Below are positions 34,849-42,676 of a stretch of DNA of 60,511 bases, piece after piece. A program made the translations under genes and the position numbers. Source of the stretch: Rhodocyclaceae bacterium (GTDB lineage: Bacteria > Pseudomonadota > Gammaproteobacteria > Burkholderiales > Rhodocyclaceae); the NCBI GenBank assembly GCA_004379165.1, contig NKXK01000038.1, positions 1-60,511 on the forward strand, in the 5' to 3' direction. Every line of letters begins with the position of its first letter. Within the stretch, counting starts at the first letter, position 1. Under the pieces are notes generated by a model. That model worked only from the letters and a program-made list of their open reading frames with translations. It searched no databases and had not been told where the DNA came from.

Positions 34849-36510
34849 ATGAACGAAACTTTTGCAATTTATGCCGCCGGCGCCAGCGCGCTGGCGCTGG
34901 CCTTGCCGCGCATCCGTCGCCGGCTGGCGCTGTCGAAGGCGAAGCACCCGTCGCTGACCGGCCATTCGCGGATGGCCAAGCGCGTTGCGCGTCTGATCCC
35001 GTTTTACGAGTACAGCGAGGAAGGTTTTTTCAATGCCGACAACGCACCGCCGGAAACCGTCGCCCGACGCCGCGCCGGCTTCGCCGACCTGAGCGCGCTG
35101 TATGCCGCCCGTTTTCGGCAAACTTCCGCGTTGACCGCAGACGCCGCGCACTACATCTCCGACCTGCAATTCACCGGCAATTACCGCGTGCCCTTCCAGT
35201 TCAGCCGCCGCGTGCGCGAGCATCTGAAGGGCGGCAGCTTTGTCCAGGCGGCAAACGGCGTGACGCTGACCGACCTCGACGGCAACGTCTTCTACGACCT
35301 CACCGGCGCTTACGGCGTCAATGTGCTCGGTGTCGATGCCTACCGCGAGTGCATTGCCGAGGGCGCCGCCCGCGTTGCGGAACTCGGGCCCATCCTCGGC
35401 CCCTACCATCCGGTCGTCGCCGACAATGCCCGCCGGCTGGCGGCGATTTCCGGGCTCGATGAAGTTTCCTTCCACATGTCCGGGACCGAAGCAGTGATGC
35501 AGGCCGTGCGGCTGGCCCGTTACCACACCGGTCGCCGCCATCTGGTGCGCTTTTCCGGCGCCTACCACGGCTGGTGGGAAGACGTGCAGCCGGGCATCGG
35601 CAACCCGCTGCCACCGCGCGAAACCTACACCCTCAAGGAAATGGACGAGGACACGCTGCACGTGCTCGCGACGCGCAAGGACATCGCCTGCGTGCTGGTC
35701 AATCCGCTGCAGGCGCTGCACCCCAACGCTGCCGCCCCCGGCGACTCGGCGCTGGTGGACAGTTCGCGCCGCGCCGGTTTCGACAAGGCGGCCTACACCG
35801 AATGGCTGCAGAAATTGCGCGAGGTATGCAGCAAGCGCGGCATCGTGCTCATCTTCGACGAAGTCTTTGTCGGCTTCCGCCTCGCCCCCGGCGGCGCGCA
35901 GGAATACTTTGGCGTGCAGGCCGATATCGTCACCTACGGCAAGACGCTGGGCGGCGGGCTGCCGGTGGGTGTGGTCTGCGGCAAGCGCGAACTGATGCGC
36001 CGCTTCCGCGACGAGCGCCCGGCCGACATCTGCTTCGCCCGTGGCACCTTCAATTCGCACCCCTACGTGATGGGCGCCATGGCGGCCTTTCTCGACCGCC
36101 TTGAACAACCGGCGACGAAGGCGCTGTACGAAGACCTCGACGCGACCTGGAACCGCCGCGCCGACGTCCTCAACCTGCGCCTCGACACCCTTGGTCTGCC
36201 GGTACGCGTCGCCAACCTGTCGAGCATCTGGACGGTGTTCTACAACCGCCCGTCGCGCTACAACTGGCTGCTGCAGTACTACCTGAAGGCCGAAGGGTTG
36301 GCGCTGAGCTGGGTCGGCAGCGGCCGGATGATCTTCAGCCTGGCGTACGGCGAAGAAGACTTTCAGGCTGTCGCCGACCGCTTCGTCGCCGGGGCGCAGG
36401 CGATGGTGCGTGACGGCTGGTGGTGGGACGGCAGCGCGCTGGAGAACAAGGGCATCCGCCGGCAGATCCTGCGCGAGATGTTGGCGCATCGCCTGTCTTT
36501 CCGGAAGTAG
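34849..36510 (+). CDS. Class III PLP-dependent aminotransferase
   Basis: The 553-residue fold-type I PLP enzyme is related to glutamate-1-semialdehyde aminomutase: SGTEAVMQAVRLARYHTGR, FSGAYHGWWED, LIFDEVFVGFR and the cofactor lysine in TYGKTLGGGLPVGV near residue 363. It is about 120 residues longer than usual at the N-terminus, with a hydrophobic start (about 5-20) that may associate with the membrane. GGAGGAAGCC precedes the ATG. Context (psd, glycosyltransferases) suggests a role in an amino-lipid or polyketide-like product, but the substrate is unknown. A divergent 33-bp repeat copy lies at 35103-35140 in the coding sequence. Confidence 0.82.
   Translation: MNETFAIYAAGASALALALPRIRRRLALSKAKHPSLTGHSRMAKRVARLIPFYEYSEEGFFNADNAPPETVARRRAGFADLSALYAARFRQTSALTADAAHYISDLQFTGNYRVPFQFSRRVREHLKGGSFVQAANGVTLTDLDGNVFYDLTGAYGVNVLGVDAYRECIAEGAARVAELGPILGPYHPVVADNARRLAAISGLDEVSFHMSGTEAVMQAVRLARYHTGRRHLVRFSGAYHGWWEDVQPGIGNPLPPRETYTLKEMDEDTLHVLATRKDIACVLVNPLQALHPNAAAPGDSALVDSSRRAGFDKAAYTEWLQKLREVCSKRGIVLIFDEVFVGFRLAPGGAQEYFGVQADIVTYGKTLGGGLPVGVVCGKRELMRRFRDERPADICFARGTFNSHPYVMGAMAAFLDRLEQPATKALYEDLDATWNRRADVLNLRLDTLGLPVRVANLSSIWTVFYNRPSRYNWLLQYYLKAEGLALSWVGSGRMIFSLAYGEEDFQAVADRFVAGAQAMVRDGWWWDGSALENKGIRRQILREMLAHRLSFRK
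35103..35140 (-). repeat. Dispersed 33-bp repeat, copy F (within aminotransferase gene)
   Basis: On the minus strand it reads CTGCGGTCAACGCGGAA, then GTTTGC, then CGAAAACGGG, aligned without gaps to copy A. It corresponds to residues around RQTSALTADAAHYI of the aminotransferase. Confidence 0.5.
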
Positions 36511-36519
36511 AAACAAAAA

Positions 36520-36543
36520 GGCTGGCGGCCTCGGCCGCCAGCC
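36520..36543 (-). terminator. Hairpin terminator of the Mpo1-like gene
   Basis: GGCTGGCGGCC pairs perfectly with GGCCGCCAGCC across a two-base gap (36520-36543), followed on the minus strand by five T residues. It terminates the leftward gene at 36559-37170. On the plus strand it lacks a T-run. Confidence 0.75.
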
Positions 36544-36558
36544 CCGGAACCCGCGCAA

Positions 36559-37170
36559 TCAGGCCGCTTCGCGAACGTGGTGCATGGGATCGATCAGTTC
36601 CCCGCGCAGCAGGTGGATCGGTGCCATGTGGTACATCTTGATGTCGTGGTAGGGGTCGGTGATGATCTTGGTCATCCAGGCCAGCCCGGTCATCACGTCA
36701 CGGATGAAGAAGAGGTGCACGGTGCGGAAGATCAGCCCGGCAACGCCGACCGTCAGCCAGATCAGGCCGACCTGATCGAACAGCTCGGTCTTGTCGGCGG
36801 CTTCGGTGAAGATGCCGAAATAGGTTGGATCGAGCATCAGCCCTAGCGGCGCCACGGCCCAGATCAGGATGAGCACGATCTTGCGGTTGAGGTTGTAACC
36901 GACCTTGATCGCTTCCTTGTGCTCGTTCGACGCGCCATTCACGTGGTCGTAATCGGTCGGCTCGAAGAAGAAGTGGCCGGACTGGCGTGTCACCATCGAC
37001 AGCAGCCAGCCGATGACGGCCGACATGGCGGGATTCACAAACAGCATGGCGTAGGCGACCAGAAAACCGATGGCGCTGATGAAATGCAACGACTGGTTGA
37101 TCCGGCTCTGGTGATAGTAACGGTGGTCATCCCAGCGCAGGACCTGCAGCGTGCGCAGAAATTCTTTCAT
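36559..37170 (-). CDS. Mpo1/DUF962-like membrane protein (tentative)
   Basis: The 203-residue protein has about five hydrophobic segments and conserved histidines in YYHQSRINQSLHFISAIGF and RQSGHFFFEP, a pattern like the Mpo1/YGL010w (DUF962) dioxygenase family that acts on 2-hydroxy fatty acids. The C-terminal part adds TDPYHDIKMYHMAPIHLL. The start at 37170 follows AAGGAG. It is convergent with the aminotransferase gene and divergent from the second GT4. The family match is moderate. Confidence 0.5.
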   Translation of the reverse strand: MKEFLRTLQVLRWDDHRYYHQSRINQSLHFISAIGFLVAYAMLFVNPAMSAVIGWLLSMVTRQSGHFFFEPTDYDHVNGASNEHKEAIKVGYNLNRKIVLILIWAVAPLGLMLDPTYFGIFTEAADKTELFDQVGLIWLTVGVAGLIFRTVHLFFIRDVMTGLAWMTKIITDPYHDIKMYHMAPIHLLRGELIDPMHHVREAA

Positions 37171-37366
37171 ATCGACTCCTTGACAGTTAGGTGGCAAATG
37201 CGATTGCCAAGGTATTGCACGATTGCTACCGGCGCATGAAGGGATGACGACAGTTTGTAGACGTCATCGCCGCGCCCGGAAAGTGCAACGCAACTGTCAT
37301 CCGGGCGTCGTATCGCCGTTACATCGGCTGGCGACAATCCGGACGTCCAACGTCACGCGTCCCGCC

Positions 37367-38551
37367 ATGTCCCCCGTCGCCATCGAACAGTACCCCGCCC
37401 AACGCCGCTCGCTGCGGCTGGCCGTCGTCACCGAAACCTACCCGCCGGAGATCAACGGCGTCGCCCTGTCGCTCGGGCGCATGGTCAATGGCCTGCGTGA
37501 GCGCAACCACGACATCCAGCTCATCCGCCCCCGCCAGCTGCCGGGCGACCAGCCGGCCAAGCATCAGGGCTTTGACGAACTGCTCACCGGCGGCCTGCCC
37601 ATCCCGCGCTACCCCAACCTGCGCCTCGGCCTGCCGGCCAAGCGCATCCTCATCAACCAGTGGCTGCACCAGCGGCCGGATCTGGTACATATCATCACCG
37701 AAGGCCCGCTGGGCTGGTCGGCACTGCAAGCCGCCACGAAACTCAAGATCCCGGTCTGCTCCGATTTCCGCACCAATTTCCACAGCTACAGCCAGCATTA
37801 CGGCATCGGCCTGCTGAAGAAACCCATCGTCGCCTACCTGCGCAAATTCCATAACCGCACGCTGGCCACGCTGGTGCCGACCGAGCAGCTGCGCAGCGAA
37901 CTCGCCGGCGCCGGCTTTCGCAACCTGCAGGTGATCTCGCGCGGTGTCGATACCCGCCTCTTCGATCCCAAGCGCCGCGACCCCGAACTGCGCGCCCGCT
38001 GGGGTGCCGACGGCCGCACGCCGGTGGTGCTGCACGTCGGCCGCATCGCCGCCGAAAAGAACCTCACCGCGCTCAACGGCGCCTTTACCAAAATCCGCCA
38101 GCGCTGCCCAGAGGCCCGCCTGCTGCTCGTCGGCGACGGCCCGGAAGCCGGCAACCTGCGCAGCCAGTGGCCGGACGCCATCTTCACCGGCATGCTTCGC
38201 GGCGAAACCCTGGCCGCCCACTACGCCAGCGCCGACATTTTTCTCTTCCCCAGCCTCACCGAAACCTTCGGCAACGTCACGCTGGAAGCGATGGCCAGCG
38301 GCCTGCCGGTGGTTGCCTTCGACTACGCCGCCGCCGGCCAGCACATCCAGCACGGCAATAACGGCCTGCTCGCCGGCTTCGGCAACAACAGCGAATTCGC
38401 CAGCGCCGCCGGCACGATGATCGACATCTTCATGGACGAACCCATCCGCTTCGCCGCCCTCGGCACCCAGGCCCGCGACACCGCCGAACAACTCGACTGG
38501 TCGCACATCGTCGGCGAACTGGAACGGGTACTGATGTCGTTGGCGCATTGA
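37367..38551 (+). CDS. Glycosyltransferase family 4
   Basis: The 394-residue GT-B enzyme has an N-terminal acceptor domain (LRLAVVTETYPPEINGVALSLGRMV, then DFRTNFHSYSQHYG) and a C-terminal donor domain with LHVGRIAAEKNL, LLLVGDGPEAGNLR and ETFGNVTLEAMASGLPVVA. It resembles alpha-mannosyl or sulfoquinovosyl-type lipid glycosyltransferases and is a paralogue of the GT4 at 27736-28944. The start at 37367 is internal to a longer frame whose extra residues lack family resemblance. The 196 bp before it contain the divergent promoter. A copy of the 33-bp repeat follows its stop. Confidence 0.88.
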   Translation: MSPVAIEQYPAQRRSLRLAVVTETYPPEINGVALSLGRMVNGLRERNHDIQLIRPRQLPGDQPAKHQGFDELLTGGLPIPRYPNLRLGLPAKRILINQWLHQRPDLVHIITEGPLGWSALQAATKLKIPVCSDFRTNFHSYSQHYGIGLLKKPIVAYLRKFHNRTLATLVPTEQLRSELAGAGFRNLQVISRGVDTRLFDPKRRDPELRARWGADGRTPVVLHVGRIAAEKNLTALNGAFTKIRQRCPEARLLLVGDGPEAGNLRSQWPDAIFTGMLRGETLAAHYASADIFLFPSLTETFGNVTLEAMASGLPVVAFDYAAAGQHIQHGNNGLLAGFGNNSEFASAAGTMIDIFMDEPIRFAALGTQARDTAEQLDWSHIVGELERVLMSLAH

Positions 38552-38573
38552 GATGACCATGCGCTAGCAGCTG

Positions 38574-38611
38574 CTGCGGTCAACCCGAAAAAGCGGCGAA
38601 AATCGGGGGCG
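38574..38611 (+). repeat. Dispersed 33-bp repeat, copy B
   Basis: This reads CTGCGGTCAACCCGAAAA, AGCGG, CGAAAATCGG and aligns to copy A without gaps. It marks the left edge of the lower-GC block 38.6-44.0 kb. From here to 38804 no gene is seen; a small hairpin GGCAGCT/AGCTGCC lies at 38695-38718. Confidence 0.75.
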
Positions 38612-38804
38612 AGGGTGTCGCCTTCAAGGGGAGTTGAAGTCCGCACACGGCCAGGAGCCGCCAGTTAAGTATTCCAACAAGGTGACATTCAAGGGGCAGC
38701 TTTGTGCAGTGAGCTGCCAACCTGCTCAGCATCGAAGCCCCGTGGCGTGAAGGTCGTTATCGCAACTCCGGCGTTTGGTTAAACTGATGCCCAGAGGAGG
38801 CCCC

Positions 38805-39239
38805 ATGCTAATTTCCGGCCAATGCCAATGCGGCAACATATCTTTCAATCTCGAGTGGTTACCTGACCCAACCAAAATTCCTGCTTGGGCGTGCCGTTGT
38901 TCGTTCTGTCAGTCCCATCAAGGCGTTTGGACTTCGTCGCCATCGGCGAAACTGCAAGTTCATATCAACAACCTTTCCCTGCTGACCCGGCACACCTTCG
39001 GCACAAGAACCGCTGATTTTCTCGTCTGCAAGCAATGCGAGGACATCCCCGTCGTGACCAGCGAAATTGATGGGCGCCTCTATGCGGTGGTCAACATACA
39101 TGCACTGCACGGCATCTCGCCCACCCTTCTCAAGCATTTCCAGTCAGACTTTGATGGCGAAACGGTTGAAGCGAGAACAAACCGCCGGCGTCAAAACTGG
39201 ATTTCGAACGTAACTATCACCAGTCCGTTGAACGCGTAA
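38805..39239 (+). CDS. GFA-domain (CENP-V/GFA) protein
   Basis: The 144-residue protein has the GFA fold's zinc ligands: GQCQCGNISF near residue 5, RCSFCQSHQGVW near 32 and LVCKQCEDIP near 80. Glutathione-dependent formaldehyde-activating enzymes share this domain, but most members are uncharacterised. The start at 38805 is preceded by AGGAGG; a longer frame begins at 38775. Its C-terminus differs from well-known members. It is the first gene in a lower-GC block. Confidence 0.75.
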   Translation: MLISGQCQCGNISFNLEWLPDPTKIPAWACRCSFCQSHQGVWTSSPSAKLQVHINNLSLLTRHTFGTRTADFLVCKQCEDIPVVTSEIDGRLYAVVNIHALHGISPTLLKHFQSDFDGETVEARTNRRRQNWISNVTITSPLNA

Positions 39240-39302
39240 CGCAACGAGCAACCGCTGGTGCTACTGCGCACATGCAATTTCGGAATGTCAGGCGGCAATA
39301 AT

Positions 39303-39312
39303 CTCAATTGAG
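39303..39312. promoter_or_regulatory. Palindrome CTCAATTGAG upstream of the hydrolase gene
   Basis: This perfect 10-bp palindrome, 57 bp before the ATG at 39369, is identical to the one at 41253-41262 in the lysR/thioesterase divergent promoter. A shared operator for the LysR regulator at 40303-41223 is inferred. Confidence 0.4.
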
Positions 39313-39368
39313 CACTTGGGGCATCCACCGTAGGCTTAAAGCCAATCGTTGGGACACACTAGGTAGCC

Positions 39369-40325
39369 ATGACTTCGAAATCCACCAAGCCGCTAAAAAT
39401 AGACATTCCCGCTGTCGATGGTTTTCCATTGCATGCCCATGCCTGGGTTCATGAGGTGGTTAATGATGATGAGCTTCCGCCGGTCGTCATCATCAATCCG
39501 GCAACGTCAGTGCAAAGCCGGTACTACAGCCGATTTGCCGACTTCCTCTACGCGCACGGGTTTAACATCATTACCTACGATTACCGCGGGATTGGTGGCT
39601 CCCGGCCAGAGAACATGCGCGGCTTCCAGGCCAATTGGTTGGATTGGGGAAGCAAGGACTTCGAAGGGGTTCTGAAATTTGCCGGCACGTGCTTCAAGGG
39701 GCACGACATCCTGGTGGCCGCCCACAGCGTCGGTGGTTTTCTGGTGGGGATGGCGCCATCCAATCAGGTCATCAAACGGGTCTTCACGATGGGCTCGCAG
39801 TTTGCCTACTGGCGGGATTACGCCAAGCACAAGCGCTTCGCCATGTACCTGCGCTGGCATATCGTCATGCCGACCCTGACCGCCATCTTTGGCTATTTCC
39901 CGGGTAAGCGTCTGGGGTGGTTGGAAGACACACCGAGCGGCGTGGTGCGTGACTGGATTTCCCCGGAGCCTCGCTTCGAGGACATCTACAAATCCGGCCC
40001 GCAGGCCCTGTCAGATGAAGAGCGAAGCAGGCTTGTCGAAGCATTCGCTCAGGTCACAGCGCCCACGCTGGCTGTGTCGATGAGTGATGACGAGTTCGGC
40101 ACCATCCCGGCCATCCACCGCCTGCTCAGCTACTTCAAGAACAGCGCGTCCACGCACATGCGTATCGAACCTGACGCGGTTGGTCAGCCTTCGATTGGCC
40201 ACTTCGCGTTTTTCAATGCTCGCTATGCGGACTCCTTGTGGAAAATCCCCTTGGCTTGGCTACGTGATGGCGAAGTCACCCAGGAGATTCCGGCTCAGCT
40301 GGTTACGCCGGAGCAGCATCCGTAA
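39369..40325 (+). CDS. Alpha/beta hydrolase (serine hydrolase)
   Basis: The 318-residue alpha/beta hydrolase has a strand-turn VVIINPATSVQSRYYSRFADFL, DYRGIGGSRP and a nucleophile in AAHSVGGFLVG (near residue 121). The catalytic His is likely in GHFAFFNARY. No signal peptide is seen. The product resembles uncharacterised hydrolases of the S33/esterase group. It overlaps the 3' end of the convergent lysR gene by 23 bp and shares a promoter palindrome with the lysR/thioesterase region. Confidence 0.82.
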   Translation: MTSKSTKPLKIDIPAVDGFPLHAHAWVHEVVNDDELPPVVIINPATSVQSRYYSRFADFLYAHGFNIITYDYRGIGGSRPENMRGFQANWLDWGSKDFEGVLKFAGTCFKGHDILVAAHSVGGFLVGMAPSNQVIKRVFTMGSQFAYWRDYAKHKRFAMYLRWHIVMPTLTAIFGYFPGKRLGWLEDTPSGVVRDWISPEPRFEDIYKSGPQALSDEERSRLVEAFAQVTAPTLAVSMSDDEFGTIPAIHRLLSYFKNSASTHMRIEPDAVGQPSIGHFAFFNARYADSLWKIPLAWLRDGEVTQEIPAQLVTPEQHP

Positions 40326-41223
40326 TTCGGGCCTCGGTGCGTATCCAGTCAATCAAGGTTTGTGTCTGACTGCTCGCCGGCAAGTCTCGTTGAATCAAGT
40401 AGTAGACCTTATTTGAGGTGGGGCCAGGACGTGGCGTCGGCAGGGCAATCAGGCGGCCATCGGCTAACATCGGAGAAATTATTTGCCCCTTGCCCAATGC
40501 AATCCCTTGGCCTGCAACAGCGGCATGAATCAACTGGTCGTACAGGTTGAAACGAAGAATGCTCTTCGGTTTCACGCCCGCCCATCCTTGTGACTCCAGC
40601 CAGTTACTCCATTGCCACGCGAATGAGGTGTCTCCCTCGAATTCAAGCAAGGTGGACTGCTCAATCAGTTCAGGGCTATCAAGACGCTTCATGCCAAGGC
40701 TGGGATGGGCAACCGGGAAGACGGTTTCGCCAAACAGCCGGCTTGCTCCAGGCGGCATCAGGCGTTCCTCCCCATAGCGAATAGCAATGTCCAAGCCCTC
40801 TTTGCGCAGGTCCACAATCTGATTGTTCGCTGAGATGCGCACCTCGATTTCCGGGTGCGCTGCCTGAAAAGCGCCCAGCCGCGGCAACAACCAAAGCCCC
40901 ACGAATCCAATGCTGGACGTAATCGTTACCGGTCGTCGACGGAGGTTGTCTTCCAGAACCCCTAGCGCATCTTGTAGCTGCTGCATCGCGCTATCGGCTG
41001 CCACAAATAATTGCTCGCCTTCCGGCGTAAAGCGAATGGCACGATGCGTTCGCTCGAACAGCTTTACGCCCAGTGCTGTTTCCAGGCCATGAATCTGGCG
41101 GCTGACGGCTGACTGGGTCAGAAACAAGTCGCCGGCAGCCAAGGTAATACTCATGCGTCGGCCAACTGCGACGAAGCCACGTAGCAAATCGACTGATGGA
41201 ATTTTGGAGAGGTTAACTGACAT
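40303..41223 (-). CDS. LysR-family transcriptional regulator
   Basis: The 306-residue regulator has an N-terminal winged helix-turn-helix (about 9-68: LRGFVAVGRRMSITLAAGDLFLTQSAVSRQIHGLETALGVKLFERTHRAIRFT) and a C-terminal effector domain with VTITSSIGFVGLWLLPRL. It resembles GcvA-type members. It is transcribed divergently from the thioesterase-panB-MFS genes, which is the classical layout for a LysR regulator and its target operon. Confidence 0.93.
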   Translation of the reverse strand: MSVNLSKIPSVDLLRGFVAVGRRMSITLAAGDLFLTQSAVSRQIHGLETALGVKLFERTHRAIRFTPEGEQLFVAADSAMQQLQDALGVLEDNLRRRPVTITSSIGFVGLWLLPRLGAFQAAHPEIEVRISANNQIVDLRKEGLDIAIRYGEERLMPPGASRLFGETVFPVAHPSLGMKRLDSPELIEQSTLLEFEGDTSFAWQWSNWLESQGWAGVKPKSILRFNLYDQLIHAAVAGQGIALGKGQIISPMLADGRLIALPTPRPGPTSNKVYYLIQRDLPASSQTQTLIDWIRTEARITDAAPA

Positions 41224-41252
41224 TACAAATCCTCATGTGTAGCCACAAAAAA

Positions 41253-41262
41253 CTCAATTGAG
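41253..41262. promoter_or_regulatory. Palindrome CTCAATTGAG in the lysR/thioesterase promoter
   Basis: This 10-bp palindrome lies 30 bp upstream of the lysR start and 125 bp before the thioesterase. It is identical to 39303-39312. Position and symmetry suit autoregulation by the LysR protein. Confidence 0.4.
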
Positions 41263-41386
41263 GTGCAGCCCCTCATCCATTCTAATAGACTGATTGCAAG
41301 AGTCGCCACAATACGATGCATGCACTACTTGAATGTGAATTTCGGGCGCTTGCTCACCATCTCGAAACAGCCAAAGGAGAATGAAT

Positions 41387-41830
41387 ATGTCCCACGTATC
41401 TGACCCGCACTTCGCCGAACGCGTCCTGGCCAGCTTCAACAAACAGAACGCCATGCATCTGGTGAAGGCCACTATGCCCGTTGTCACCAACGGAATGACG
41501 GAGATTCACGTCCCGCATTGGGATGGTATCGAGCAGCAGCATGGCTTTGTCCATGGTGGTGTCGTCGGCATGATTGCCGACTCATCCGCCGGCTACGCGG
41601 CCATGACGGTTGTGCCTGCCAACGCCTCTGTCCTCACCGTCGAATACAAGATGAATCTGGTTGCTCCGGCTGATGGCGAGAAGCTGATTGCTCGCGGCCA
41701 GGTCGTTCGGCCGGGTCGCACCCTGATAGTTACCAAGGCCGAGGTCTTCGCCGTCAAAGACGGGAAAGAGTCGCTCTGTGCTCTGATGCAACAGACCATC
41801 ATGGTGATGCACGGCAAAACGGAGAAGTAA
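41387..41830 (+). CDS. Hot-dog fold thioesterase (PaaI-like)
   Basis: The 147-residue protein has the PaaI/4HBT-type motif QQHGFVHGGVVGMIADSSAGYAAMT with the catalytic-type acidic residue, followed by LTVEYKMNLVAPADGEKLIARG. This family hydrolyses acyl-CoA thioesters. The start at 41387 is chosen because AAGGAG lies seven bases away; an ATG at 41381 is too close. It is the first gene of the LysR-divergent operon and ends three bases before panB. Confidence 0.85.
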   Translation: MSHVSDPHFAERVLASFNKQNAMHLVKATMPVVTNGMTEIHVPHWDGIEQQHGFVHGGVVGMIADSSAGYAAMTVVPANASVLTVEYKMNLVAPADGEKLIARGQVVRPGRTLIVTKAEVFAVKDGKESLCALMQQTIMVMHGKTEK

Positions 41831-41833
41831 CTG

Positions 41834-42664
41834 ATGGCCGGTTACCTGCAAGATGGGCTGGCTGAGCCGCAACGCAAAGCGGTCACGCTACCAGCACTTC
41901 TGCGCATGAAGGAGACCGGCGAGAAAATCGCCATGCTGACCTGCTACGACGCCAGTTTTGCAGCGCTCATGGATGTTTGCGCCGTCGATATGCTGTTGGT
42001 CGGTGATTCGCTGGGCAACGTGTTGCAGGGCCACGCAACGACCTTGCCGGTCACCATCGACGACATCGCTTATCACACGGCCTGCGTTGCTCGCGGCAAC
42101 AAGTCGGCACTGCTCGCCTCTGACATGCCATTCGGCAGCTACGGGACACCGGAGTCTGCCTATGAGAACGCCGTGAAGCTGATGCGAGCAGGCGCGCAGT
42201 TAGTGAAACTGGAAGGCGGCGCCTGGTTGTGCGACACGGTGCGCTTCCTAACCGAGCGCTCCATTCCAGTCTTTGCACACCTTGGGCTGACACCACAATC
42301 CGTGCATCAACTCGGTGGATTCAAGGTTCAAGGAAAAACTGCTGAGGGAGCTGAGCGCTTGATGTCCGATGCCTTGGCCTTGCAGCAGGCCGGCGCCTCG
42401 ATGCTGCTACTCGAAGCCATTCCCGCTTCCCTCGGCAAATCGGTATCGGAGGCGCTACGCATCCCCACCATCGGCATTGGCGCCGGTCCGGATTGTTCCG
42501 GCCAGGTACTGGTCATGCACGACATGCTGGGGGTGTTTCCCGGCAAGAAGGTACGTTTTGTCCGTAACTTCATGGCTGGCCAAGCGGACATCGCGTCGGC
42601 GATTCGGGCCTACATCGCTGCGGTGAAAGACGGCTCGTTCCCGGCCCCAGAGCATTGCTTTTGA
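41834..42664 (+). CDS. panB: 3-methyl-2-oxobutanoate hydroxymethyltransferase
   Basis: The 276-residue ketopantoate hydroxymethyltransferase adds a hydroxymethyl group from methylene-tetrahydrofolate to alpha-ketoisovalerate. Family segments include [73 protein letters not shown] and [24 protein letters not shown]. The length is normal. Unlike the housekeeping arrangement, it lies in a LysR-controlled operon with a thioesterase and an MFS transporter, and panC is absent, so this may be an accessory copy with a related aldol substrate. Confidence 0.95.
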   Translation: MAGYLQDGLAEPQRKAVTLPALLRMKETGEKIAMLTCYDASFAALMDVCAVDMLLVGDSLGNVLQGHATTLPVTIDDIAYHTACVARGNKSALLASDMPFGSYGTPESAYENAVKLMRAGAQLVKLEGGAWLCDTVRFLTERSIPVFAHLGLTPQSVHQLGGFKVQGKTAEGAERLMSDALALQQAGASMLLLEAIPASLGKSVSEALRIPTIGIGAGPDCSGQVLVMHDMLGVFPGKKVRFVRNFMAGQADIASAIRAYIAAVKDGSFPAPEHCF

Positions 42665-42676
42665 CTGACTGAGAAT

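Noticed and set aside
34798..36558. 586-codon minus-strand frame over the aminotransferase gene
   Set aside because: It is antisense to a gene with complete PLP motifs; residues are typical of shadow frames (Arg/Gly/His/Val-rich).
38695..38718. Small hairpin as an integron attC site
   Set aside because: It lacks the RYYYAAC and GTTRRRY core sites; a 7-bp stem with 10-base loop is too simple.
38695..38804. Intrinsic terminator after the GT4 gene at 38551
   Set aside because: The hairpin at 38695 has no T-run on either strand and lies 144 bp beyond the stop.
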